Source of the DNA: Mytilinidion resinicola
Lineage: Eukaryota; Ascomycota; Dothideomycetes; Mytilinidiales; Mytilinidiaceae
Assembly (NCBI RefSeq): GCF_010093595.1
Contig: NW_022985470.1
Coordinates: forward strand, 196,736-260,735
DNA: 64,000 bases
Reading direction: 5' to 3'
Shown: in pieces, positions 44,004 through 54,525 of the stretch
How positions within the stretch are numbered: the stretch's first letter is position 1
How the letters are laid out: every line of letters begins with the position of its first letter
Translations under genes and position numbers: made by a program
Notes under the pieces: generated by a model
What the model was told of the DNA's origin: nothing
What the model saw: only the letters and a program-made list of their open reading frames with translations
Database searches by the model: none

Positions 44004-45821
44004 TTATTGAGCGCCGCAGCTACCGATCAGCGCCTTCCGCCACCTCACCCGACCAGACTCGACCGGACCGCCTCTCCTCGGAGTTTCCCACGCATCCGGA
44101 TTCAGCACTCGTGCAATCCGCTCGCGGCCACGCACATGAACCCTGAATATCCAGGCGTTTCGTTCTTTCTTCTTGGTCGCTTTGTCCCTAGGATCGTCAA
44201 GTACGAGGACTTCATCGCAATACTCATCCAGGTCTGCAAGAGATAGCGAAGTCAGAGCCGGCATCCCGCGGACAATCTCGAAGACGTCCACCCACTGCCG
44301 AAGGCGCCTGCCCGGGTCACGGTTCACTGCGATGGTAACGTGAGCAAGATCCAGCGTCTCGAGCGAGGGAGCAAGCTGCACCAGCATCGCCTTCAGCAAC
44401 TCCGCTTCGAGCTCCCACATGTTATAGATCCTCAGTGCTTTCAGAGGCGTGTTGAAGCCCACGGGCAGCATCCTCAACACCGCAGAGTCTGAGCCTCTCA
44501 GCCTGCCTAGCATATCGCGGATGTAGACTGAGGTCGGCGCTGTTTCGCGGAACAGCTGCTCGACCCACCCCTCACTCCAGCCCTGACTCAAACCCAATCC
44601 ACCCTCAAACTTCAGCGATCGCACCATGGGAAGGCCATAGTACACGTCTCCTTCCTCCAGATCGAATGGCTTCGAATACCGTTTTTGTAGCCGAGGGATA
44701 ACAAGGTCCACCTTCAGCTCGCGACCCGCCTCCCGTAGTGCTCTGAACAGGACTCCGAAGGGGCGATACTCCTTCGTTGTGTCCGAGAGTAGCCGCATCC
44801 GCGTTGGGGTCTGCTGCTCCGCCGTCCAAAGAATGTGAAGGGCTATCGAGGGAAGAGGATGATTCAACGCCCCCGGATTCACAGGAGGCTGCGCACGATT
44901 CGCCACCCTTAGCCTCGTGAAGCTGCCGTTGGGCTCATCGCCCGCCCCCAGCTCGCGAATGAGGTGTTCCGCGCCCCAGCTCTGCATGGAATCCTCATCT
45001 TCGAGACGACGGAGGTCCTTAGTCGGGGAGATCAAAGACCCTCCGCACACGCCCACGCTCTCGAGGTTCGGTAGGGACGCGAAGACTTGGGCGAGGATCC
45101 GTGCGTCGGTGTTGTAGCGCTCCATGAGTTCTTGTTCGACGAGACGGAAGTGATACTTTTCATGGTATTTTTCTTTCCATTCTCGTAACGCGGAGATCTG
45201 GCAGGGCCTGAAGGCGTCGTGGTAGTTGTACTGAAGGCGTTCTAAGCCGATGGTGATGTGGCGGATGAACTGGGCAAGTTGAGCGTGTTTCGACATAGCT
45301 AGTAGCGCGTTTATGCTGTATGGCGAGAGCATAATCTTCCTAGTCTTGAAGTAGCGGCGCCCAAATGCCTTCTCAGTTTGTTCCTTCAGATGCCTCGACG
45401 TCAGACGCAAGTTGAGGAAGTCATGACTCTCCAGATGTTCGTTCGCCAGGATGTGCAGGACATCGCCAGGTAACCACTGGAGCTCGAAGCGCTTGAGGAT
45501 GAGAACCAATCGGACTTTCTTCGTCTTCTGTTTGTCTGCACTATCGTCAAGTGCATGTCGTTTTCTAGGTGCAGCGGGAGTGAGTGCGTCGGGGTCGATC
45601 CTAGTTATGCTAGCTTTGGTGCTGATGGGCGCGCTGCCAGACGGCTGCGACTTCTCTTTGTGCTTGCGCTTCTGACGGACGGGGGCGGAGAGGTCAGGAG
45701 GGTGCTCGTTGGCCGGAGTCGGGGGTAAGGAGCCCCTCATCTTGAACTTTATTATCAGAGACTTGGATGGTGTAGGCTGTGAACTGCTGGAGCCATCTGA
45801 GGGCGTCGCCATCTCGGGCAT
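44004..45821 (-). CDS. F-box-like protein (paralogue 2)
   Basis: This is an uninterrupted 605-aa frame starting MPEMATPSDGSSSSQPTPSK. An N-terminal extension of about 110 residues is Pro/Ser-rich and then basic (RQKRKHKEK and KRHALDD, NLS-like). The F-box-like region follows (LQWLPGDVLHILANEHLESH, DFLNLRLTSRHL) and then blocks shared with the protein at 15 kb: KAFGRRYFK, QFIRHITIGLERL, LPNLESVGVCGG and QSWGAEHLIREL. Leucine-rich stretches continue to the C-terminus (LETLDLAHVTI, LTSLSLADLDEY). It is longer than paralogue 1 mainly by the N-terminal tail. A substrate-receptor role in an SCF ubiquitin ligase is inferred from the F-box only. TATAAATATC lies about 250 nt upstream of the ATG. Confidence 0.8.
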   Translation of the reverse strand: MPEMATPSDGSSSSQPTPSKSLIIKFKMRGSLPPTPANEHPPDLSAPVRQKRKHKEKSQPSGSAPISTKASITRIDPDALTPAAPRKRHALDDSADKQKTKKVRLVLILKRFELQWLPGDVLHILANEHLESHDFLNLRLTSRHLKEQTEKAFGRRYFKTRKIMLSPYSINALLAMSKHAQLAQFIRHITIGLERLQYNYHDAFRPCQISALREWKEKYHEKYHFRLVEQELMERYNTDARILAQVFASLPNLESVGVCGGSLISPTKDLRRLEDEDSMQSWGAEHLIRELGAGDEPNGSFTRLRVANRAQPPVNPGALNHPLPSIALHILWTAEQQTPTRMRLLSDTTKEYRPFGVLFRALREAGRELKVDLVIPRLQKRYSKPFDLEEGDVYYGLPMVRSLKFEGGLGLSQGWSEGWVEQLFRETAPTSVYIRDMLGRLRGSDSAVLRMLPVGFNTPLKALRIYNMWELEAELLKAMLVQLAPSLETLDLAHVTIAVNRDPGRRLRQWVDVFEIVRGMPALTSLSLADLDEYCDEVLVLDDPRDKATKKKERNAWIFRVHVRGRERIARVLNPDAWETPRRGGPVESGRVRWRKALIGSCGAQ

Positions 45822-46070
45822 CTAGTATGATGCTATTGATGTTACTGTAGGTAGTTAGGTTTGGGGGTGGTGGTGGAAGTGGTGTCGAAAGTGAAGGTGC
45901 GGTAAAGAAGGGAAGACGGGCGTAGTTTGAGTACCAGACGATGACGATGTTACGCGCGCACAGTGAATGCGGCTGAAGATTTGGAGTCCTGGCGTAATGG
46001 TGATGGTGGTGCCGCACTCGACAACGTTGGGATAGGATATAGAGAAATAGAGAGCAAATTAGAAACTATA

Positions 46071-46080
46071 GATATTTATA
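46071..46080 (-). promoter_or_regulatory. TATA box of F-box gene 2
   Basis: TATAAATATC on the minus strand is identical to the decamer upstream of the paralogous F-box gene at 14.8 kb. Confidence 0.45.
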
Positions 46081-46742
46081 CAACCCAATAGCTCCTTTCA
46101 TGGTGAACTCAGGACAACACGTCACGTGGTATCAAGGGATCTACCCCCAATAACTTCATAACCGCAGGCAGCAGCTATGAATTTCTAGTGAATCACCAAA
46201 AGATAACACCACCTGTGGTGCCTTGGCAAGTTCACCGATTGTTTGAAATGACGGAGCTTTTATTCTTTTGAGATTTGCGAAGTGTATCGAGTAACTTCAA
46301 ACGGGAGTAGAATAGTGTACGTGAATCCGGTGACGAGATACTGTAGTTACTGTGAACTTTTCTTGTAATGTCAAGTACAATGACCATTCCACATGGACTA
46401 GGGGAGCTGACTTCGATGGTTATTCCCATTGCTTCATCTCGAAACCCCTATCCCTTAACCCGCACACAGGACACCAAAAAAGTGGCACTCTTAGTTTGAA
46501 CAAGCCACGGTCAGAATCTGTTGAACGAAAGGTGGAAGTTCAACACTGCCTGAGGCGGCCTCGTGACCTGTTAATTTTGTCAAAATTGCACTTTCATAGT
46601 TCTTGATAACGTATCAGAGGACCTCAAACGGTGCCAGGGGCGGAAGTGTATATCCAAAACGTACGAATTTCAAGAATAGCTTCAGACGCGTGCCTGCTAC
46701 TTTTCGCTCAAAGGAGCCTGGCGGTGGATGTGTCCATGTATG

Positions 46743-46844
46743 CCACTGCTTGGGGTGCTTCAAAGCAATCTCGACAACTTAAACGCGATGGAAGCTCTTC
46801 CCCTTGCGCTGTCCGAAAATCCATTCAAGCACTCCAAGCAGTGG
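46743..46844. repeat. Hairpin repeat element, copy 2
   Basis: Arms CCACTGCTTGGGGTGCTTCA (46,743-46,762) and TCAAGCACTCCAAGCAGTGG (46,825-46,844) are inverted repeats matching at 18 of 20 positions, with a 62-nt loop. Arm and loop lengths equal those of copy 1 at 17,377-17,478, in the same orientation. Similarity extends about 270 nt upstream. Confidence 0.65.
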
Positions 46845-47013
46845 CAGACAGGTGTGGACAGTCGATAGAGCGCTTGATTCGCGTGCTGCTTTTTCCAACA
46901 CCTCTCAAACCTTCGCATGCCATCACGTTCTCAAAACCAGACCCGCAGCTTTCCACACCAACCAATCATTATTAAACCGCTACATACCCCCTCCTAATAC
47001 CCCAAGCATGCAC

Positions 47014-47977
47014 CTAATAAAACACAAGCGCCCTCACCTCAATACTCTCGCGCCCTTCGCCCTCCTGCCCCGGAATCTCAAACGCCGTATGCGGCACCCT
47101 CCTCGCAATCCCCTCCTTCTCGCCCCCCTTCTCCCCCCACGAATCAAAACACTTAATCAGAATCACCTCCTGCGGACCCAGCTCGCTCTTATAGTACCAC
47201 CGGTGCCCCGGATTCGGCTTGACCGCAAACGTCTCCCCATTGCGCGTCGGATAGATCAGCGCTGCGCCGACCAGATCCTTTTCTTCCACCGAGTGCGCGT
47301 CCGCGACGGCCAGGGGGTCGCGGTGGATCGTCTTGATGGGCCGCCACACGTTGATGATCTGGAAGCGCTTCTGGGCTAGCTCGGCCGCTTCGTCGGGCAG
47401 GTGGTACGGCACGCGCGAGGCGGCGGCCGTGTAGGACTGGTCGATGTGCACGCGGTTCACGGGCCCGCGGAGGGCGTTGGCGGGCGCGCCGGGGGGAGGC
47501 GGGCGGCGGATGGTGTGGTCGAAGATGAAGACGCGGGAGGCGCCGGTTCTGGGGTCTCTTGTCAGCATGATGGATTGGGGGAACGGGCGAGGAGTGCACC
47601 TACGCGTCTTTCAGGAGTTGTTCGGTTTCGGGGTAGTACTCCGCCTTCAGCTTGTCGTCGTCTACAAAGTCTTTCTCTGCCGAGACGTGGGGGTAGATTT
47701 GGAAGCCGTTGCCATCCAATGTGTATTTATCCTCGCTTCCTCGAACGTCGGTGATGGTGACGTCGAGGTCCTCGGAGGGGCGTTCGAATGTCTCTATGCG
47801 GCCGACGTAGCTAGGGGCGGGCGCGGAGCCATCGCCGGGGTCTTTGTAGTAGTGTAGGGTTGTTTGGACGTGCTTGGGGGTATTGTTGGATTTCGTGGAG
47901 GAGGTGAGGATGGGCGTGGGCGCGGAGGTAAAGGCGGGGCCGTGGCCTGTAGTGGAGGAAACCGCAGCGGATGCCAT
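47014..47977 (-). CDS. CmcJ/AsaB-family (GA4-desaturase-related) oxygenase-like protein
   Basis: Members of this family are related to the 7-alpha-cephem-methoxylase P8 chain and appear in fungal secondary-metabolite pathways; reactions are mostly hydroxylation or desaturation (family knowledge). Two exons, 47,604-47,977 and 47,014-47,557, with a 46-nt intron (GC|A phase), give 305 aa. Family marks are TTLHYYKDPGDG near the N-terminus, RVFIFDHTIRR, VHIDQSYTAAASR (HxD, likely metal-binding), RFQIINVWRPIKTIHRDPLA and LVGAALIYPTRNGETFAVKP. The C-terminus HTAFEIPGQE...IEVRALVFY is typical. It is intact. No biosynthetic cluster is visible around it: the neighbours are a permease and an F-box gene. 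Confidence 0.88.
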
Positions 47978-48505
47978 GTTGGCTTTCAGATGCGAGAATT
48001 GAAGTGTTTGACGTTGGTTGTAAAGTGGGTGGTATCAGTGATAATGATAATGCAGATAGGCGTTGTTGTTTATATATGACTTCATGGCGCCCTTCCTATA
48101 CACATCAGCGCGGGGTAATTTGTCAGATACCCCATCACGCAATTCGTACATGCGATGGGCAATGAAGAATGATCAAATTGCTGAGAAATGCGCCGCGTAC
48201 AACATAGACTAGTTGCCGTTATCCATGCAATCGTCTACGCGTAGCATGATGTAGAGTAATCTCCAATCGATAGTATAAGAGTGGGTGTATAGATACGTGT
48301 GCATTATTAATCCTTAGAAAAGCGTACGACACACGACGGTTCAGACGTGGACACGCGACCTAATACTGACCGGCGTTCTGCAGGTTGAAAATGCAGATAC
48401 GATTTGCTCTAGATCTCAAGATTAGGACTATATGCGAGATGGCAAGCTGCTTAGAGAGATCCCTTCTTCGTGAACAGCGACATTCTAAACCGGGGCCACT
48501 ACATC
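47978..48505. other. Spacer
   Basis: This is the promoter of the CmcJ-like gene and the 3' flank of the permease, both on the minus strand. Nothing else was recognised. Confidence 0.5.
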
Positions 48506-50264
48506 TTACAATGGGGTAATATGAACAAGCTTCGTAATACTGGTGCCGTCCGGAAGGACCTCCACCTTTTCTTCAAGGGTATATCCTCGCCAGCGAGGAA
48601 GAGCAACTGTCCAGATATACCAATATAGAACAGCGAAAATGATACTATCTGAGTCAGCTGGTGATTAATGGAAAAAGGTAAAGTTACATACATCCCAATG
48701 CCAACAATTGCATAAGTTGCGTAAAAGAAGTCTACGTCGCCTTGCCCTCCCTCTGGCGGGAAGAAAGGGGCAGAGATGAGCGCCAAGCAAAACGCGATTT
48801 GCAAGAACACCGCCGGAATCCAGGCCTTGAAGGGTCTCTTGAGATCAGGTCGCCGGTACCTCAGTAGCAGTACGCCAACGGCACTTGCAAGAACAAAGAA
48901 TTGCCCTGGATATCCTTCTACGTCGAGAATGAAGGTGTAGACATCTCCGGGTGGCGGTAGAGTGATGACCAGCAACGATGGAATATAGTGCACAATCAGA
49001 CCACCGAGCGGAGCATTGAAAGGTCGTGATGAGGCTAATATGCTTGCGTAAGGGAGGAAGCCCTGGCGGGCAACTTCTTGGTTCACGCGGGCCTGGTTGC
49101 GGAGTCATTACAAATATAACGATTGATTGGCGATAGACCTACCATTGCATAAGTAACGACCATTACATTACCTGCCCCAGAAATGGCAATGGCAAGTGGG
49201 AGAACGGTCTTCCCGAACCCTTGCCCGAATACCTTTTCAAAGAACAACGCGGCCACCAACTCGCGGCTTTCCTTCAGCTCTTCTATTGGTACAATGACGA
49301 AATACGCAACATTTACGAGTAAATAGAGGAGGCATGCGCTAAACAGAGCTGCAGGGCCAACAGTCTTCAGGGTCCGGACCGGGTTTTTGACCTCGTTGAG
49401 AACATTGTTGACGTTTCCTAGTCCAGCGTACGAGTAGAAGACCTTAAATAAGGCTGTCGATATTATTCCCCAGCTCCAGTTCGAATCTTTCCACAGATTA
49501 TCCCAACCGAAAACGCCTGTGTTCGGAGGAGCTCCGGAGGCGGTGTTCGGTCGAAAAATGACCACGTACAGTCCAGTGAGACCCATGAACACACACAAAG
49601 CTATCTTGATTGAGCCCAGAGCGTTCTGAATGAATATTCCGGTCTTCAGAAAACAACCGTGGATGATGGTGATAATAGTCAAAAGACCCACTGCCAAAGC
49701 CTTCTGCGAAAATTCTGTGGGTTCAATATCAAGAGCAAATAGCACATATTCTCCAAAAACGATGCAGTTGCTCGCAGTAAATCCGAGAATAACAGCCTGC
49801 ATGGCAACCAGCGTAGATGCCAGGAACCGTGGATGACGATATGTAAACTCCAGATAGACCTTGTCGCCCCCGGATCGAGGTAGCATACATCCATACTCCA
49901 TTGTGATGGCAAGACCGCATGCCGAGATAACAGCGCCAACGACCCATAGTACTAGGGTCAGACCGACACTCCCGACCGATTTTGCGATTGAGCCTGGTGT
50001 TGCGAATATGCCGCTGCCAATGACCCGGGACATAATAAGGATGTATGCGCTCCACCAGTTGAGATTCCTGCCATACGTTGCTGTCTCTTGGAGCACGTCG
50101 GACTCGATAGCCCGTAGAACCTCGACTTCGCCGATGGAATCATCGTCCGATTCAGAACTAGTGGTGAGACCTGGGCTCTTCACTGATGATGACGGTGATG
50201 GCGAGGGTGATCGGAGGAGGGGTTGGTGTTCGGCTTCATCTTCGTCCTGAGGTGTCCGAGGCAT
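48506..50264 (-). CDS. MUP1: MUP1-like high-affinity methionine/amino-acid permease (LAT/APC)
   Basis: This is a plasma-membrane proton-coupled amino-acid importer of the APC superfamily. Three exons, 49,143-50,264, 48,692-49,092 and 48,506-48,644, join in phase to give 553 aa. The third junction uses acceptor GATAG|T so that the product reads GIIIFAVLYWY. An acidic cytosolic N-tail of about 65 residues (MPRTPQDEDEAEHQPLLRSP, then Ser runs) precedes TM1 with IMSRVIGSGIFATPGSIAKS, the APC substrate-site motif. Further segments include GAVISACGLAITMEYGCMLP, YSYAGLGNVNNVLNEVKNPV and VLPLAIAISGAGNVMVVTYA. Twelve hydrophobic segments are expected and appear present. The C-terminal tail is short. 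Methionine specificity is assumed from resemblance to yeast Mup1 and is not proven. Confidence 0.9.
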
Positions 50265-50965
50265 GATCGGTGAAGGATTCGGGTGCTACGGAGCTGGCGG
50301 GTATCATTCGAGCTGGGTATAAACAGTAGGAAACAAACAACGAGGAGGTATGCGAAATATGAGGAGGAACCGGAGACGTGAGTTCAACATGGAGGCCTAC
50401 AGGCACGACCAGCGCATGATTACCAAGGGGAATGACTTGGACATGTCTCACAGGATTGCAGCCTCGTGAAACGCGCTCGCGGGTAGACGCGCTCGCACGC
50501 CATCTCCCCTTGGGCTGACGCGAGGCCGTCCTGCCTGAATCGTCGCAAACATGGTTGCAGCTTATCAGGATTACCAAAAGGAGCTGCCTGAATGGTTCGA
50601 GAGGCAACCCTGAGCTGGGTTTATATATGGCGACTTGATGGTGCTGATGGCAGCATCTCATGTCGTCGAAAGTGGGGATTTGATAGCGCTGTAGTCACGT
50701 GCATGAATTCGACGACCTCAAAGACCCAAAGCATGCAATAAGACATTGAAAATCGGGTGTGATTTTCCGAGTAATGGGTATAGGAGTCAACCTCAAGTAT
50801 GTACCTTGCAAACATCCGACTTTCTACACAGAGGCATGGAGAAGGTCACGTGCCGTGCTGCTAACTCGCTCCAAGAATCATCACAGCTCGAAGTCTATTT
50901 CATAAGCTACCTATACACTTGATTCAATGCTGTACTGCAGCTAGCGTCGATTCGTTCTCTAGATC
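50265..50965. other. Spacer
   Basis: This is the permease promoter and the 3' flank of the acetyltransferase. Short frames are not supported. Confidence 0.5.
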
Positions 50966-51594
50966 TTATGCTGGCCTTGCCATTCGATAAACACATGTAT
51001 CTCGTATTCCTTGCGTCGGACTCTTAAAGTCGCGCTCTCGGATCTCTAATAGCTTGAAGCCAGCCTTCTCCAACACTCTCCGACTAGGCGCATGTGTTGT
51101 ATCTACAAGCGCATCCGCGAAGTCATGCCTTTCCTCGCCGGAGTAGTGATCGAAGAAAATCGGCATGTAGCCCTGCAGGGCCTCCGAAGCGTATCCCTTC
51201 CCCCAGTATTCCGCATTAATCATGTATCCTACTTCTGGTGTTCGCATGGCTCCAATGACGCCAATCACCCGCGGTGCGGGCATGGCATTCTCTTCTGGGG
51301 AGGATGTAGTAGTGGAAGCAGAGGGCAGCAGCTCCATGGAGAAGTTGTGGCAGTTGGAACGGGTGATGCAGTCCGAGACCCAGTCTCTAGATTTTTGGAT
51401 GTCTGTAGAAGGTAAAGCGGACCTGGATGTTGGGTCAGCAAGTAACCTGTGGTAATTCGAGGGCCCACCAACGTGAATTCCATCACCTCCGGATTCGATC
51501 GCATGAGAAAGACGTCGTTGGCATCGTCGAGACGCAGCGGACGAATGAGCAAGCGCTTCGTCCTGGCCGATTCTTCTTTCTGTTCTGTAGACAT
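50966..51594 (-). CDS. GNAT acetyltransferase (RimJ/RimL-like)
   Basis: This is an acetyl-CoA-dependent N-acetyltransferase of the GNAT fold; the acceptor is unknown. Two exons, 51,473-51,594 and 50,966-51,422 (50-nt intron), give 192 aa, the usual size. It starts MSTEQKEESARTKRLLIRPL (RLxIRPL is the typical first strand). EVMEFT joins SALPSTDIQKSRDWVSDCI. Then GVIGAMRTPEVGYMINAEYW, GKGYASEALQGYM (the R/Q-x-x-G-x-G/A acetyl-CoA loop in the form WGKGYASEA) and SRRVLEKAGFKLLEIRERDF follow. All hallmarks of the RimJ/RimL subgroup are present. It is divergent from alternative oxidase, with about 900 nt between the starts. Confidence 0.88.
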
Positions 51595-52494
51595 AGTTTC
51601 CGGAGAAGCAAAAACGAGCGGGATGGCTGCTATGACTGAGGCATTTGTATCGCGATAAGAATAGAATGCGAGAGCTGAAGTTGGGTTAGTCTACAGGTTA
51701 GCAGGCTGAAGAGTATGCGATGCCAATGCATTGCGGCGCCACCGGTGGCCAGCTGAGGATATGGACCTCGATGATTACGATGTACAAAAGGGTTCTCCAC
51801 GGCGTCTGCTTTCTTCCTCAGCCCTGTGAGGGTCGGAATGCCGCATTGGTGTCGGCGAGTCGTCGAAGGATGGATGACCGAGACACCGACCTGGAGCGAT
51901 GCGAGCACGATAATCAGACGGGACCTTAGTGTAGGACGCTTTACGCAGATCCTCTGGAAGACACCATTCATACTAGAAGAAGAGGCGGCACGACTACTTT
52001 GGCCCAACAATAGACTCGGAAATACAGTCATACAGCGCAAAATCGGGGCAGCTCCGGTCTGTCTTCGTGTCGCCTCGCGCTGAGCCACGTCCAGCGCGTC
52101 AACTGACCGCAGTCCACTCCTTCCTCGCCGTCTGCAAATGTCGAGGAGCGCAGCCAATTCCAGACGCGACATAGTTCTAAGCACGGAAAGACTCTCTGAT
52201 TTGCTTGTGCTTCCTTTTGGACAGGGGACGACGCCGTGGATGCCGAATGGCCCTGAGTCAATGGGAATGTCCCGTCGCGGGCATTCACTATCAAGGTGGG
52301 ATCGCGTGGGTACGGCTGACGTCTGCGTGAGAGTATAAAGCAGGCTGGTAGATGCCTGAGTTCCTTTTGCCTCTTCAAAGCCTTTTGTGTCTCACTCTCA
52401 TACCAAGAACATACCTTTCAGCCTTCATTGCTGACGCTTCCCTTGCTTCACTTTCTGCCATCATTCATCACTTACAACTTCGTCTGTTTTCCCA
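51595..52494. other. Divergent promoter region, GNAT / alternative oxidase
   Basis: It holds both promoters. A minus-strand frame at 51,630-52,184 shows no domain and is considered chance. The alternative oxidase TATA box is listed separately. Confidence 0.5.
52334..52340 (+). promoter_or_regulatory. TATA box of alternative oxidase
   Basis: TATAAAG lies about 155 nt upstream of the ATG at 52,495. Confidence 0.4.
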
Positions 52495-53693
52495 ATGCTG
52501 TCCACACGTACAGCAACTCACACTTCCCTGGCGTCTAAACAGACCGGCGCTCAGATCTTGAAGACACTCACATCTTCAACAAGCACTGGTCTTCGGCCAA
52601 CCTTCATCGTCGTCCGCCAATATGGCTTGACCAATTCCCACCGCAACTTCTCCACAACACCACAGCACAGGATCAAAGAGTTCTTCCCCGAAGCAGATGC
52701 TCCAAGCGTACGGAAGACTCCTGCAGCATGGCCGCATCCGATGTACGCATCCCATCCCATCTCGTCGTCCCAGGTAATTCAAGCTAATACCACTCGCAGC
52801 TACACCCCCGACCAAATGGCCGCCATTCCCATCGCCCACCGCGAAGCGACCACCTTCAGTGACAAATGCGCCCTCGGCCTCGCACGCTTCGCCCGCTGGG
52901 GCTTGGACACTGTCTCGGGGTACAAGCACGACAAAGCCGTTGCACTGGCTGAGAAAGATCTCGCAGCCGCGCAGACAAAATACGGAATGACAGAGGAGAA
53001 ATACATGATCCGAAACATATTCCTTGAAAGCATTGCAGGTGTGCCGGGCATGGTGGCGGGCATGCTAAGGCATCTGCATAGTATGCGAAGGATGAAGCGA
53101 GACAATGGATGGTACGCTACCTATTACCTCCGCTAAACACTTCAACGGTGTGAAGTAATGCGCAAGCTAATTCATATCGCAGGATTGAGACGCTGCTCGA
53201 AGAGTCGTACAACGAGCGCATGCATCTTCTTACATTTTTGAAGATGGCAGAACCCGGGCCTTTTATGCGCCTCATGGTGCTCGGCGCCCAAGGCGTGTTC
53301 TTCAATGCCTTCTTCGTCGCCTACCTCGTCTCGCCACGCGCGGCCCATCGCTTCGTCGGCTACATTGAGGAAGAAGCCGTCATCACTTACACACGCGAAA
53401 TTGCGGATCTCGAGGCCGGCCGCCTCCCATTGTGGGAGAAGACAGTCGCCCCGGACATCGCGGTCGAGTACTGGAAGATGCCCGAGGGTCACCGCACGAT
53501 GCGAGACCTGCTTCTCTATATCCGCGCGGACGAGGCCAAGCATAGGGAGGTCAATCATACGCTCGGAAACCTAGACCAGAAGAACGATCCAAATCCGTAT
53601 GCCAGTGTGTACAAGGATGCGAGCAAGCCACATCCAACCAAGGGAATGGAGCATCATAAACCCACGGGGTGGGAGCGGAGTGACGTTTTGTAA
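52495..53693 (+). CDS. AOX1: Mitochondrial alternative oxidase
   Basis: This di-iron ubiquinol oxidase of the mitochondrial inner membrane bypasses complexes III and IV. Two exons, 52,495-53,111 and 53,183-53,693 (71-nt intron, TG|G), give 375 aa. A Ser/Thr/Arg-rich presequence of about 60 residues ends near [11 protein letters not shown]. Family motifs are [39 protein letters not shown] (Glu ligands and His), [12 protein letters not shown] and [19 protein letters not shown]; together they supply the four Glu and two His iron ligands. The C-terminus ends [11 protein letters not shown], as in other fungal enzymes. The enzyme is typically induced when the cytochrome path is blocked; no regulatory element beyond a TATA box could be assigned. 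It is intact. Confidence 0.97.
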
Positions 53694-54436
53694 GCTCGAA
53701 CAAAGAGAGACGAGTAGGATCATTAGACCCATGTTTTAAAGCGGTGGTTTTGAGCGCCGCATTTTTCTCCTCTCTTGGATTTAGCGCGGCGTTTGGGGGA
53801 ATTCTATAGACGGGGCGGGACTTTTACCCCAGTGGCTAGCACGGAGGTACTCTGAATTGCAAGCTCGAACGTTGTACATAAACGCCTTCGCAGTGCTTAT
53901 ACGCAGTCGACGCTGTCTGATTCGTACGCTCAAGTATTTTACATCTTGTCCCAAGCCCTCAGGATCCTTTGAAGTACCTCAAACACCAGTAAAACCAATG
54001 CAAGGCTACTAGACCTCCGAAGTACTCCAGTCCGGCCTCTTTCAGACATCTACATTTCGCATTTCGCATTTCAGTTTCTTCTCGCACGGCTTTAGTCCGT
54101 CATAGCCTCCGCCCCCCATCTTTTGTCACGTACTCGAAAGTGTATAGCCCAGTATGGCAGCTTCGTTAGGATCGTTTAGAACCGCACCGGACACATTTTC
54201 CGCATCCAGCGCGATCGGGTCAGCGTCCAATGAATACTCTGCCATAGCAAGAGGCCCGTTAAGGCCTCGCCCGAGAGCGCTATAGATGCTGATACCTGGC
54301 TTGCGTCCACCGCGACTCACGGTCACTTGATCTAACCTTCCACTCCGTCCAACTATCTCCTAACTCCCACCATCGTTCGGAAAGAACCCGCCTCTCTGCA
54401 AAGAGAAAGGAACCACAAAAAGAGAGGGGAGGATTG

Positions 54437-54525
54437 TCCGGTGCCGAGGATCGAACTCGCGTTACCTCCCCGCAACACCAGGACTAAGAGGACCTCAGCG
54501 TTATAACCAACTAAACCACACCTGA
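54437..54525 (-). tRNA. tRNA-like sequence, second copy (probable tRNA-derived)
   Basis: Read on the minus strand it is 89 nt. TCAGGTG against CACCGGA makes an acceptor stem with one A-G mismatch. D-arm GTT...AAC holds TAGTTGG. The T-arm core CGAG-TTCGATC-CTCG is complete with one mismatched outer pair. CTCTTTTT follows as a Pol III-type terminator. The middle segment has CTGAG...CTTAG but only 5 nt between these arms, so a normal anticodon loop is not formed, and the isotype is unassigned (CCT falls at the expected position by counting). It shares the first 25 and last 25 nt with the plus-strand copy at 17.9 kb but differs in the centre. Confidence 0.45.

Larger units (their letters stand above)
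45822..47013. other. Spacer with hairpin repeat copy 2
   Basis: It contains the promoter of F-box gene 2 and, from about 46,470 to 46,870, sequence related to 17,130-17,500. No gene was recognised; frames in 46,350-47,000 follow the repeat. Confidence 0.55.

Noticed and set aside
47014..50264. Secondary-metabolite gene cluster around the CmcJ-like gene
   Set aside because: No synthase, P450 or pathway regulator is adjacent; the neighbours are a general amino-acid permease and an F-box gene.
51630..52184. 184-aa minus-strand frame between GNAT and alternative oxidase
   Set aside because: Low-complexity Arg/Ser-rich sequence with no family resemblance, lying in a divergent promoter region.
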